Assembly: GCA_937879965.1 (NCBI GenBank)
Contig: CALFMP010000004.1
Location: 124,001 to 188,000 of the forward strand
Origin: QKMZ01 sp012965515
GTDB lineage: Bacteria > Cyanobacteriota > Vampirovibrionia > Obscuribacterales > Obscuribacteraceae
Direction of reading: 5' to 3'
DNA: 64,000 nucleotides
The notes under the pieces are model-generated. The model was not told the origin of the DNA. It searched no databases and saw nothing but the letters and a program-made list of their open reading frames with translations. Shown in pieces: positions 28,535 through 36,571 of the stretch. Made by a program: the position numbers and the translations under genes. Every line of letters starts with the position of its first letter. Position 1 is the first letter of the stretch.

Positions 28535-29437
28535 ATGTGTTGTTCCGCATGGCCAGCCACTTTTAGCAAAACGATCACGGGAACGTTAGAGGTGTTGGTC
28601 GAGGAGCGACTGAACCATGTTATGTGGTACCAGAATAACGTCGGCAATGGGGATAAAAAGTCGATTTTCAATCAGGGGAGTGGGAATTGTTTGATCATTC
28701 CGCTTCTGGGAGAGTGGCAGTCCATCAAATTATTGAATACGCTCGAGACACCCAATTTACTGAACAGTATCTCTAAAGCTTTAGCTTTGCCTGTAATACA
28801 AATGGACACTGTCTTTGGAGCTCCGCGGAGCGTGCCTCTCGGTACTGGCGGCATTGTGTTTTTGAAGTTCGATATCTATGACATCGTGCTTGCAGAACGG
28901 GCCCGCGATATTCCGAATGTTCTTCCGCAAATACAGAAGGCGAAGCGACCAACCGTCAATGAGGCCGTCTTTGACGTCATGGACAAATGGTACGGATGCC
29001 CAGTGGCAGTGTGTTGTTTCAACACTTTGGACCAAGGCACGGCAAAGCCGCTCGGATTTGCCTTTGAACCTCTGTATCCGGACAAGCTAGTGGTTTACAC
29101 CTTGGATGGTCATGACGGTAATCCGCCCGATCCGCGAGCTTTAGTCGATCTCGATCACGATATTTTTGTAGGTAGTTATCTCATGCCTTCCGGTGGCGCC
29201 AAGGTTTATTTCAAGGAGCGCGTTCCCGATCATTTGCGCCCGTATCTGGTTAATCGAGTGCTTGGCGTTCCTACCAGCGCTGCGATGGAGAATGGCGACT
29301 TTATTTTTTCGACCGAAGCCGTCCGCGCCGGACATTTTGAAGGCGTGCGAAGCCTGCCACCTTTCGGTCCTCATGAGCTACCAAGGTTGGGGCATACGCT
29401 CACACGCACCGAACACTACGTCACGCAGTATGCCTAG
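28535..29437 (+). CDS. Uncharacterised 300-residue protein
   Basis: The start is an ATG at 28535 with GAGGAG about eight bases upstream. The protein is soluble, without a signal peptide or membrane segment. Notable features are a Cys-rich N-terminus (MCCSAWPATF), Cys residues in CPVAVCCFNTLDQ, and aromatic/proline motifs (PLGFAFEPLYPDKLVVYTLDGHDGNPPDPR, VGSYLMPSGGAKVYF). No family is recognised and there is no obvious catalytic signature, although clustered His, Asp and Cys could bind a metal. Nearby genes (M48 protease, nucleoside transporter) give no functional clue. Confidence 0.65.
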   Translation: MCCSAWPATFSKTITGTLEVLVEERLNHVMWYQNNVGNGDKKSIFNQGSGNCLIIPLLGEWQSIKLLNTLETPNLLNSISKALALPVIQMDTVFGAPRSVPLGTGGIVFLKFDIYDIVLAERARDIPNVLPQIQKAKRPTVNEAVFDVMDKWYGCPVAVCCFNTLDQGTAKPLGFAFEPLYPDKLVVYTLDGHDGNPPDPRALVDLDHDIFVGSYLMPSGGAKVYFKERVPDHLRPYLVNRVLGVPTSAAMENGDFIFSTEAVRAGHFEGVRSLPPFGPHELPRLGHTLTRTEHYVTQYA

Positions 29438-29511
29438 GGCAAAGACTGTGGGGTTGCCCGGCGGCACCAAGCACCGACAAAAACGTCCTGTCTAGCGCCC
29501 ACCTTTTCGAG

Positions 29512-29745
29512 CTAGCGAATCACAGCGACCATATATATGTAGAAGACAACAATTGTCAAAAGCCAGATGATGCCCAAAACCTTGTAAAAGGTGTCTGAGG
29601 CCTGCAAGGCGCGGTTTTTCCTGCGAGGGTTGTAGCATTCCGGGTGCAGCCCGGCAGTTTGCCAGGGCGGCAGTGGCTTGGCTGGAGTCAGTCTGTTTTG
29701 TTTGGCATGAACGGCAAAGCCGGAGCCCGTGATTGATGCTGGCAT
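29512..29745 (-). CDS. Possible small tail-anchored membrane protein (77 residues)
   Basis: From ATG 29745 the minus strand encodes a hydrophilic, Pro/Arg/Lys-rich segment with two Cys, then a single hydrophobic helix (VLGIIWLLTIVVFYIYMVAVI) ending in Arg. This is a plausible C-terminal anchor. The ribosome site is weak (AAAAGA). The frame remains open upstream to about 29919, where it runs opposite the leader of the nucleoside transporter gene. Support is the coherent anchor and the divergent position; it could still be spurious. Confidence 0.45.
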   Translation of the reverse strand: MPASITGSGFAVHAKQNRLTPAKPLPPWQTAGLHPECYNPRRKNRALQASDTFYKVLGIIWLLTIVVFYIYMVAVIR

Positions 29746-29918
29746 AGTCTTTTGTCCGTTTAGTGATGCTTCTATTGTCAACCTCGATTTTGAAACTTTC
29801 GTGAGAGCCGAAACTAGCCACAAACAAATGTTGCGATGCTGACATAATATTGGCGGAAACCAAAAGCCCACCAAGGTCGAGCCCACTTGGACTTGCCCGC
29901 ACCCAGGGAAGTAGAACA

Positions 29919-31205
29919 TTGGAGAAATTCACAGGTTTGCTTGGCGTGGTGACCATTTTTGGCATCGCATTCCTGATGAGCAACAACAAAAAGAAGCTCA
30001 ACTACAGATTGATTGCGAGCGGCTTTCTTTTGCAGATTCTTCTTGCAGTGTTCGTTCTCAAAGTGGACTTTGGGCGTCAGCTGTTTGCCACAATCGGTGA
30101 TGGTATTACCGCGTTACTGCACTGCTCCGATAAAGGTGCCGAGTTCGTCTTCGGCCCGCTTGTCGCTAAGGAAGTTACCGATAGAGTTTTTGGTCCGGGC
30201 TCGATGATCTTTGCCTTCAAGGTAGTGCCGACCATCATCTTTGTGTCCAGCCTCGTGAGTATCTCTTACTACCTGGGCATTATGCAGAAGGTTGTGCAGG
30301 TAGTGGCGCGGGTGGTGTCATTGATTATGGGCGCCAGCGGTGCCGAAGCACTGTCCAACGCAGCTAGCGTGTTTGTCGGTCAGGTTGAAGCTCAGCTGCT
30401 CATCCGCCCTTACGTCGCTTCAATGACGATGTCCGAATTGCTTGCCTCGATGACTGGTTCAATGGCGTGCGTTGCCGGTGGTGTTCTTGCTGTTTATATT
30501 GGCATGGGCATCAAAGCACAATATCTTTTGACTGCCAGCATCATGGCAGCACCAGGCGGATTGGTGATCTCAAAAATTGTCTGGCCGGAAACTGAAGAGT
30601 CGAAGACAAAGGGCAAAGTGCAGATCGAGGTTCAAAAAACCAACGCCAACGTGATTGATGCGGCGGCGCACGGAGCGTCGGATGGCTTGCGCATTGGCTT
30701 GAACGTTGTCGCTATGCTGCTTGCATTCATCGCGCTCATTTACTTGGGCGACATCTGCGTCGGTTTCGTCGGTCGCGGTTTAACCAGCTTGGGAATGAGC
30801 GGTGCTGCAATTGGAGTGGATCTCGCCAATCTCACCTTGAAAGATTTGTTTGGTTTGTTCTTTGCACCTATTGCCTGGCTGCTCGGCGTTCCGTGGTCGG
30901 ATGCACCCACGGTCGGAAAGCTCATGGGCGAAAAAATGGCTATCAATGAGTTTGTTGCATACATGGATATGTCCAACCTCTTGAAAGATCCACAAGCAAA
31001 TCACCTCGGTCCTCAGGCTGAGACGATTGCGACTTTTGCGCTGTGCGGCTTTGCGAACTTGAGTTCAATCGCTATGCAAATTGGCGGTATCGGCGAAATT
31101 GCGCCGACCAGGCGCGCGGACCTTGCTCGCCTTGGCGTGAAAGCGCTCATTTGCGGCACCATGGCGAGCTATCTCTCGGCGGCTCTGGCGGGACTTTTGA
31201 CTTAG
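29919..31205 (+). CDS. nupC: Concentrative nucleoside transporter (CNT/NupC family)
   Basis: About 428 residues from TTG 29919, chosen because AGGGAA at 29905-29910 lies eight bases upstream; earlier in-frame codons lack such a site. It is a polytopic inner-membrane protein. Family blocks are visible: FVFGPLVAKEVTDRVFGPGSMIFAFKVVPTIIFVSSLVSISYYLGIMQ, SNAASVFVGQVEAQLLIRPYV with the transport-site Gln/Glu, and FALCGFANLSSIAMQIGG near the C-terminus. CNT proteins import nucleosides with sodium or protons. The C-terminal block GxLAPxRRxDLARLGxKAL is typical. The neighbour CstA is also a nutrient-uptake protein, so the pair may be a starvation or scavenging module. Confidence 0.92.
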   Translation: MEKFTGLLGVVTIFGIAFLMSNNKKKLNYRLIASGFLLQILLAVFVLKVDFGRQLFATIGDGITALLHCSDKGAEFVFGPLVAKEVTDRVFGPGSMIFAFKVVPTIIFVSSLVSISYYLGIMQKVVQVVARVVSLIMGASGAEALSNAASVFVGQVEAQLLIRPYVASMTMSELLASMTGSMACVAGGVLAVYIGMGIKAQYLLTASIMAAPGGLVISKIVWPETEESKTKGKVQIEVQKTNANVIDAAAHGASDGLRIGLNVVAMLLAFIALIYLGDICVGFVGRGLTSLGMSGAAIGVDLANLTLKDLFGLFFAPIAWLLGVPWSDAPTVGKLMGEKMAINEFVAYMDMSNLLKDPQANHLGPQAETIATFALCGFANLSSIAMQIGGIGEIAPTRRADLARLGVKALICGTMASYLSAALAGLLT

Positions 31206-31212
31206 AACAAGC

Positions 31213-31293
31213 GTGGGGCGCGTTGCACGCGCCCGCGATTGTAGGGGCGATGCCATGCATCGCCAGGCGGGCGGCAAGAATGCCGCCCCTACA
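31213..31293 (+). repeat. Dispersed GC-rich palindromic repeat, copy 2
   Basis: Starts seven bases after the nucleoside transporter stop. The first hairpin is GGGGCGCG...CGCGCCC. The second unit is bounded by perfect complements TGTAGGGGC (31240-31248) and GCCCCTACA (31285-31293). Inside lie GGCGATGC/GCATCGCC and GGCGGGCGGCA...TGCCGCC. It aligns over its whole length with 11802-11882. Confidence 0.88.
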
Positions 31294-31413
31294 ATGATCT
31301 AGAAACAGCTTTCCTCCGAACCACCGTATCAATACAGTAAAAACCGTTCAGGTATTACGGGCTTAAGTCTGTAAATATGTGCTGTGGTGCCGGAATTTCA
31401 GGGGAAACCTCCA

Positions 31414-33546
31414 GTGAATAGGGTGATGTCAATTGTTGTTTGGTCGGTTGTCAGCCTCCTTGGCGCCGGCTCGCTGGGGGTTATCGCCTTTGCCAACGGC
31501 GAAAAGGTCAATGCCGTATTCCTGATCTCGGCAGCGGTTTGCACTTTCGCCGTTGCCTATCGGTTCTACAGCAAATTCATTGCCGAGAAAGTCTTTGCTC
31601 TCAACAACGACGCTGTCACCCCCGCCATCGCCATGGATGACGGAAAGGACTACGTGCCTACTCACAAGTGGGTGCTCTTCGGGCATCACTTTGCTGCAAT
31701 CGCCGGCGCCGGGCCGCTGGTCGGACCGATTTTGGCAGCGCAATTCGGATATTTGCCGGGTACCATCTGGTTGATTGTTGGCGCTGTTCTGGCAGGTGCC
31801 GTGCAGGACTTTGTCATTCTGTGCGCTTCAATGCGCCGGAAAGGCAAGTCGCTTGGACAGATGGCTAAGGAAGAAATCAGTCCGCTTGCCGGAGTGGTGG
31901 CACTGACTGCCATTCTCCTGATTATGATGATTTTGATGGCGGTGCTTGCACTCGTCATTGTCAACGCCCTGAAAGGAAGTCCCTGGGGGGCGTTCACGCT
32001 GTTGATGACCATTCCTATTGCGATGATTGTGGGCGTCTACATGCGTTTTCTTCGCCCGGAAAAAATTCTCGAGGGTTCTCTGATTGGAGTGGTGCTGACT
32101 GTACTTGCGGTTGTTGCCGGTAAGCATGTCGCCGGCGATCCGAACCTGGCGCAATATTTCACTCTAAAAGGAGAGCACCTGTCTCTCTACATTATGGGAT
32201 ATGGTTTTTTCGCGTCTGTTCTTCCTGTTTGGGTATTGCTTGCACCACGCGACTACCTCTCGGCGTTCTTGAAGATCGGCATTATCCTTCTTCTTGCCGC
32301 TGGAATTCTTGTTCTTCATCCCGATCTCGAAATGCCTGCGCTGACGAAATTTGCTAATGGGCAAGGGCCGTTGTTTTACGGAAACATTTTTCCCTTTTGC
32401 TTTATTACGATCGCATGTGGTGCGGTGAGCGGTTTTCATTCATTGGTATCTTCCGGAACCACTCCAAAGATGATCGCGAAAGAACCTCACGCGCGCCCGA
32501 TCGGATATGCCAGCATGCTGTGCGAATCTAGCGTGGCTATCATGGCGATTATTGCCGCTTGTGTTCTTGCGCCCGGTACCTATTTCGCAATCAACAGCCC
32601 GAAAGGCGTTGTCGGACAAGATGTGGTGCAGGCTGCTGCGACGATTACTTCATGGGGCTACGAAGTCACCCCGCAGACCATGGAAACACTGGCGAAAGAC
32701 GTTGGTGAAGAAAGCCTTATGGGCCGCACGGGTGGCGGACCAACGCTTGCTGTGGGAATGGCCCATATCTTTTCCAAGGCGGTGTCATCTGTATCCGGTT
32801 CCGGCGCCTTAGATGTTTCATTCTGGTACCACTTTGCCATTATGTTCGAGGCCTTGTTCATTCTCACCTGTCTTGATGCGGGCACAAGAGTCGGGCGGTT
32901 TTTGCTGCAGGATTTCCTTGGCCTTTTGTGGAAACCTTTGGGTCAAACAAGCTGGTATCCATCGGTAATCTTGAGTTCTGCGCTGGTTGTCGGTGGATGG
33001 GGATACTTTCTCTATCAAGGTGTCATCGATCCGCTTGGCGGTATCAATAGTTTGTGGCCGCTCTTTGGCATTGCCAACCAATTGCTCGCGGTGGTGGCAC
33101 TTGTTGTTGGTACTACCGTGATTATCAAAATGGGCAAGCCGAAGTACAGCTTTGTCACTCTTGTGCCGCTTGTGTGGCTGCTTTGTGTGACTTTTAGCGC
33201 CGGCTACTTGAAGATATTTAGCCCTGAACCAAAGCTCGGCTTCCTTGCGCACGCACAAACACTGAAGGACAAGGTGGCACAAGGTAATTTGCCACCAGCG
33301 GAGGTGCACACTCAAAATGTCTTGATTTTCAACGACTATCTCGACGCCACCATGGGCGGAGTCTTCTTGCTCCTCGTCTTGATCATTCTCGTTGAGGCTC
33401 TGCGAAGCTGGTTTGGCAATCGCCAAGCAAGCTTTGTCTCGACCGGACCTGATGAGATTACCGGACAGACGAATATCGATGGTGCCGTAGCATTCAGTGG
33501 GGCGCCAGATATACCACCAGACGCACCTCCGATGCGGTGCTGCTAA
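31414..33546 (+). CDS. cstA: Carbon starvation protein CstA, peptide/pyruvate transporter
   Basis: About 710 residues from GTG 31414. AGGGG at 31400-31404 lies nine bases before this codon, favouring it over GTG 31384. It is a polytopic inner-membrane protein with many hydrophobic segments. The CstA signature runs from DYVPTHKWVLFGHHFAAIAGAGPLVGPILAAQFGYLPG to GAVQDFVILCASMRRKGKSL, followed by GAVSGFHSLVSSGTTPKM. CstA family proteins take up peptides or pyruvate, typically during carbon limitation. The C-terminus (APDIPPDAPPMRCC) ends in two Cys. The next gene begins 11 bases after the stop, suggesting an operon. Confidence 0.94.
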   Translation: MNRVMSIVVWSVVSLLGAGSLGVIAFANGEKVNAVFLISAAVCTFAVAYRFYSKFIAEKVFALNNDAVTPAIAMDDGKDYVPTHKWVLFGHHFAAIAGAGPLVGPILAAQFGYLPGTIWLIVGAVLAGAVQDFVILCASMRRKGKSLGQMAKEEISPLAGVVALTAILLIMMILMAVLALVIVNALKGSPWGAFTLLMTIPIAMIVGVYMRFLRPEKILEGSLIGVVLTVLAVVAGKHVAGDPNLAQYFTLKGEHLSLYIMGYGFFASVLPVWVLLAPRDYLSAFLKIGIILLLAAGILVLHPDLEMPALTKFANGQGPLFYGNIFPFCFITIACGAVSGFHSLVSSGTTPKMIAKEPHARPIGYASMLCESSVAIMAIIAACVLAPGTYFAINSPKGVVGQDVVQAAATITSWGYEVTPQTMETLAKDVGEESLMGRTGGGPTLAVGMAHIFSKAVSSVSGSGALDVSFWYHFAIMFEALFILTCLDAGTRVGRFLLQDFLGLLWKPLGQTSWYPSVILSSALVVGGWGYFLYQGVIDPLGGINSLWPLFGIANQLLAVVALVVGTTVIIKMGKPKYSFVTLVPLVWLLCVTFSAGYLKIFSPEPKLGFLAHAQTLKDKVAQGNLPPAEVHTQNVLIFNDYLDATMGGVFLLLVLIILVEALRSWFGNRQASFVSTGPDEITGQTNIDGAVAFSGAPDIPPDAPPMRCC

Positions 33547-33556
33547 AATTGACACC

Positions 33557-34381
33557 ATGATCCCGGAACTCAAAGAATTAGTCGAAAACGAACTCAACTC
33601 TGGAGAAAAACTTCTCTGGTGTGCGCAGCCTGACGCTGACAAGTTCATTTCGTCGATCGTGCCTGCTTCCGTTGTTTGGCTGTCCGGTTTGTTTCTTTTC
33701 TGCGTAGGCGTAATGGGGCAGGCCGGTGATCGCCAGGGGCATGTCTTACCTGGGCTAATTGGTCTTCTGGTTTTAGTCGCTTTGATTGGCGTCCTTGAAA
33801 TCATTTTTGTGCCGCTTCGCGCCCGCCAAACTGTATATGCGTTTACCGATCGCAGGGCTTTTATCCTCACCATTCGCAGCCGTTTTACGCATGACGAATC
33901 CGGGCGCACACACCTATACGGAAAGAATCTGATCAGCGAGCAGAAGAACACGCCCGGTCAGTTCTACTTATCCAATCTTCCTGCGCAATTGATTTTTGCC
34001 TTTCTTGCAATCGACGTCGCTATTTCGATTGTGCGTAGATTTGATATTTTCGTCGCGCTTGGTTTTCTTTTTGTCGTTGCCGGCTGGATCTTGCACTGGT
34101 ATCAGGATTTGCGATTGCCTCTGGCGAAGTTTCGCGACACGCCGAAGATTACATATAGCGTTTCCGACTTGATAATTTCCATCGAAGACATCCCTTATTC
34201 AGAGATTTCCTCAACATCGATTAGAAAAGCGAAGGGCGATCGCGCCGACATCTTTCTTATGTCGAACACTCGCGGCGTACTTAGACTGAAGTGCACAACA
34301 GATGTCACAAAAGCGCTGGAAGTGTTTAACAAACACTACCCGACGAAGCCAGTCAACGACAGCACAGGGACAGCCAGTTAA
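33557..34381 (+). CDS. Membrane protein with bacterial PH-like domain
   Basis: 274 residues from ATG 33557, close behind cstA. Two pairs of hydrophobic helices (about 31-50 with 60-82, then 145-165 with 175-192) flank a soluble region containing YAFTDRRAFILTI. This is the strand signature common in membrane-associated bacterial PH-like proteins. The C-terminal part (ITYSVSDLIISIEDIPYSEISSTSIRKA) could be a second such module. No enzymatic motif is seen. Proximity to cstA may mean a shared transcript, but no direct functional link is known. Confidence 0.7.
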   Translation: MIPELKELVENELNSGEKLLWCAQPDADKFISSIVPASVVWLSGLFLFCVGVMGQAGDRQGHVLPGLIGLLVLVALIGVLEIIFVPLRARQTVYAFTDRRAFILTIRSRFTHDESGRTHLYGKNLISEQKNTPGQFYLSNLPAQLIFAFLAIDVAISIVRRFDIFVALGFLFVVAGWILHWYQDLRLPLAKFRDTPKITYSVSDLIISIEDIPYSEISSTSIRKAKGDRADIFLMSNTRGVLRLKCTTDVTKALEVFNKHYPTKPVNDSTGTAS

Positions 34382-34438
34382 GGCGTGCGTTTACAGCGAG
34401 AGCCGGCTGAGATTTTGTCTTAGAATTTTACTGAGAAC

Positions 34439-35167
34439 TTAGTGATAGCTCTTAATCAAGCGACTAAACGATTCCGCTGAGCGTGGTGCGCCTGCTCGGC
34501 TGTAGAGAATCTTTCCAGCCGAATCAAGGAATACTAAGTGCGGAACATTCACGACGTTGTACTTTGCTTTCATATCCGGACTGGAGTCGAAGTCTACGTC
34601 TTCGAATGAGACATCGCGAAATTGTGGTTTCACTGATTCGTAAACCGGAGCGAAATTTTGACATACACCGCACCAAGGCGCTGTGAATTTCAGAATTTTT
34701 GAAACCTTCGCTCCGTTATGCGTGTTTGTCTGAGTGGAGGTAGAATTCGCTGAAGCAGAGCCGCTGCTGCTTGCAAATGGTGGTATGTAATCGCCCGCCA
34801 TCGGTGTGCTGCTCCGCGCACCGGAGCCCGCAACGTACGATTTCGACGTGCCCATTCGACTCAGACCCTGCTGCGCCATCGCTTTCAGGCGCGCATCACC
34901 ATTGGTTGCAACCCATTGATATTCGGATCTCGCCTTGTCGAATTGACCGAGTGCCTGACGAGAAAGCGCAAGATAGTAACGAATAAGAAGGTTGCTTGGA
35001 TATGATGCTTTCAGTGATTCAAACTCACCTGCCGCCTGTCCGTATTTGCCCGCAGTGTAGTCAGCAACAGCCTTTTCGTATGAAGAGTTACCGGCCCAAG
35101 CCGGAGAAAACATAATCAAAACTGTCGCGGCTGGCGCCAATGTTTTTGACCAAAATTCTCTACTCAT
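34439..35167 (-). CDS. Exported TPR-thioredoxin protein with CGVC active site
   Basis: 242 residues; AAGGAG lies five bases before the ATG. A signal peptide (about 1-26, ending PAWAG) is followed by TPR-like helices (about 28-100) and a Ser/Gly/Thr-rich linker (105-150). The thioredoxin fold has the redox motif WCGVC (Cys166, Cys169) and the cis-Pro loop NVPHLVFLD. It should reduce or exchange disulfides outside the cytoplasm. It is a close paralogue of the gene immediately upstream (35293-35892). That copy shares the N-terminal TPR part (AVADYxAGKYGQAA, YYLALSRQAxGQxDKAR) but has UGA in place of the first Cys codon and a much shorter linker. Confidence 0.9.
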   Translation of the reverse strand: MSREFWSKTLAPAATVLIMFSPAWAGNSSYEKAVADYTAGKYGQAAGEFESLKASYPSNLLIRYYLALSRQALGQFDKARSEYQWVATNGDARLKAMAQQGLSRMGTSKSYVAGSGARSSTPMAGDYIPPFASSSGSASANSTSTQTNTHNGAKVSKILKFTAPWCGVCQNFAPVYESVKPQFRDVSFEDVDFDSSPDMKAKYNVVNVPHLVFLDSAGKILYSRAGAPRSAESFSRLIKSYH

Positions 35168-35292
35168 TGGCTCTCCTTTCCTGCGGAGGATATTTTTTCT
35201 TGCGCCAAAATGAGCGCGAGAGCTGAATCTCGCGATCCCCGCAGCAAATTGCTATCGAGCTAGAAGGTATCTTCTCTGTCCGATTGTTTCCT

Positions 35293-35892
35293 CTAATGAA
35301 ATCTGCTGATCGCTTGTGCGAATGACTCTTCGTCACCGAATGCGCCACCGCTGTAAAGCACGTTGTTTCCCCCATCGAGGAAGACGAGGTGGGGAATACC
35401 GGACACGCCGTACTTATTGCTGGTCTCTTTGTCTTTGTCGACATCGACTACTTGGAAGGACACATCACTGAATTTACGCTTGGTCGCCTCAAACACGGGG
35501 GCGAATCTTTTGCACGGCCCTCACCAATCAGCATAGAATTCTAGAATTTTTCTGACCTTTCCAGGCTGTGCACTTCTGCCGCCGCTCAATCGAGCCAAGC
35601 CTTGAGCAGCCAGTCCTTTCAAACTTGCATCACCGTACTGCGATACCCACTGATATTCAACTCGAGCCTTGTCCATTTGACCCATTGCTTGTCGGGAAAG
35701 TGCAAGGTAATAGTGAGTCAATGCATTGTTTGGATACTGCTTCTTTAGACTCTCGAACGCTGTTGCCGCTTGTCCGTACTTACCGGCGTTGTAATCAGCA
35801 ACCGCTTGCATGTACAAGTTCGGCGCTGACATTGCAGGGAGCACTGTAAGTAGTAAGGCTACAAGCACACCAGCTACATGATTTCTTTTCAT
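35293..35892 (-). CDS. Selenocysteine-containing exported TPR-thioredoxin (in-frame UGA at 35521-35523)
   Basis: Read with UGA as selenocysteine, the product is 199 residues. The signal peptide (about 1-23) is followed by TPR helices (25-105) and a thioredoxin domain with W-Sec-GPC (Sec124, Cys127), then FAPVFEATKRKF, the cis-Pro loop GIPHLVFLD and a normal C-terminus before TAG. The UGA stands exactly at the first Cys of WCGPC. The frame continues without interruption for 75 codons of clear thioredoxin sequence, and tRNA-Sec is encoded in the same window. The Cys paralogue downstream confirms the alignment. Without readthrough, both halves would be non-functional fragments. A nonsense mutation from TGC/TGT is the alternative, but loss at just this codon with tRNA-Sec present makes it unlikely. 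A candidate SECIS hairpin follows the UGA. Confidence 0.9.
35484..35504 (-). promoter_or_regulatory. Candidate bacterial SECIS hairpin
   Basis: On the mRNA, UCGCC (17-21 bases after the UGA) pairs with GGCGA (33-37), enclosing the 11-base loop CCCGUGUUUGA with a GU at positions 25-26. Distance and loop guanine fit bacterial SECIS elements, which lie within the coding region directly after UGA. A competing pairing (GGGC next to the UGA with GCCC at 19-22) exists, so the fold is tentative. Confidence 0.4.
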
Positions 35893-35955
35893 TCGGTCAA
35901 TGCCTCGGCCGGTTAACTCAAGACTCTATTCTAAACCGAATGCTTGCCGCGCAGA

Positions 35956-36378
35956 CTACGTTGTTCTTGTTTTCCTTAGCTCTAACACGTCCTGACGTAT
36001 GCCATCCAAAACACTCTGAACTCTGCTATCCAGCGTGTAGACTGAATCCGCATCGGTTGAGATGCGCTTGATTTCGGCGCGCTTTTCGGTTCCCCACGAG
36101 TCAGCAACGATGCCGTCCTTTTGTCTCGGGAAGGTAAGCAGCTGCGCCAGCAAGCCCTTCACGTCGAGACCTTCGTCGTTATCAGTATCCAGCTCGTAAG
36201 TAGGGTTCATGAGAACATCGTTTGCTGGTGGTAAGTGCTGAGTGTCAGAGTTGTCGGATTTTGCCGGAAGGAGCCTGGCTCTGCGCATATCTACCACTGG
36301 CTCTGCCTCCTGAGCAGTTCCATTGGCCTGAGCGCGTAGCTCAAGCGCCTGCAGTATTTCAGACATTTTGTGATTCAC
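35956..36378 (-). CDS. Uncharacterised small acidic protein
   Basis: 140 residues; a second in-frame ATG four codons in (MSEILQALELR) may be the true start. The protein is soluble and without a signal peptide. The N-terminus is helical (EILQALELRAQANG), the middle is Asp/Asn/Pro-rich and probably disordered, and the C-terminus is a predicted helix (VQSVLDGIRQDVLELRK). No family is recognised. It lies 63 bases upstream of the selenoprotein gene on the same strand and could share its transcript. Confidence 0.6.
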   Translation of the reverse strand: MNHKMSEILQALELRAQANGTAQEAEPVVDMRRARLLPAKSDNSDTQHLPPANDVLMNPTYELDTDNDEGLDVKGLLAQLLTFPRQKDGIVADSWGTEKRAEIKRISTDADSVYTLDSRVQSVLDGIRQDVLELRKTRTT

Positions 36379-36571
36379 CGAGGGGAAGAAGTATTTTTAG
36401 CCGTAGTGTGTTGTATACGGTGCTTTGGAAGTTTGGACAACTTTATGGATTAAAACTGCCCGAAACTTGCCCCTCCCCGGAATCGCTTACCCGGCGCCGC
36501 TCTTGGGTTCCTGTTCGGTTTGCCCGGCGAGGCTAGACCGGCTACAATCGAGCTTCTTCAGGGAGGCTGCT

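Noticed and set aside
29850..29918. Upstream start of the nucleoside transporter at TTG 29850
   Set aside because: It would add 23 polar residues with no family match; TTG 29919 has a well-placed AGGGAA.
35293..35496. Separate 67-residue protein starting at GTG 35496
   Set aside because: It begins inside the thioredoxin fold after the active site and has no ribosome site; it is the 3' part of the Sec-containing gene.
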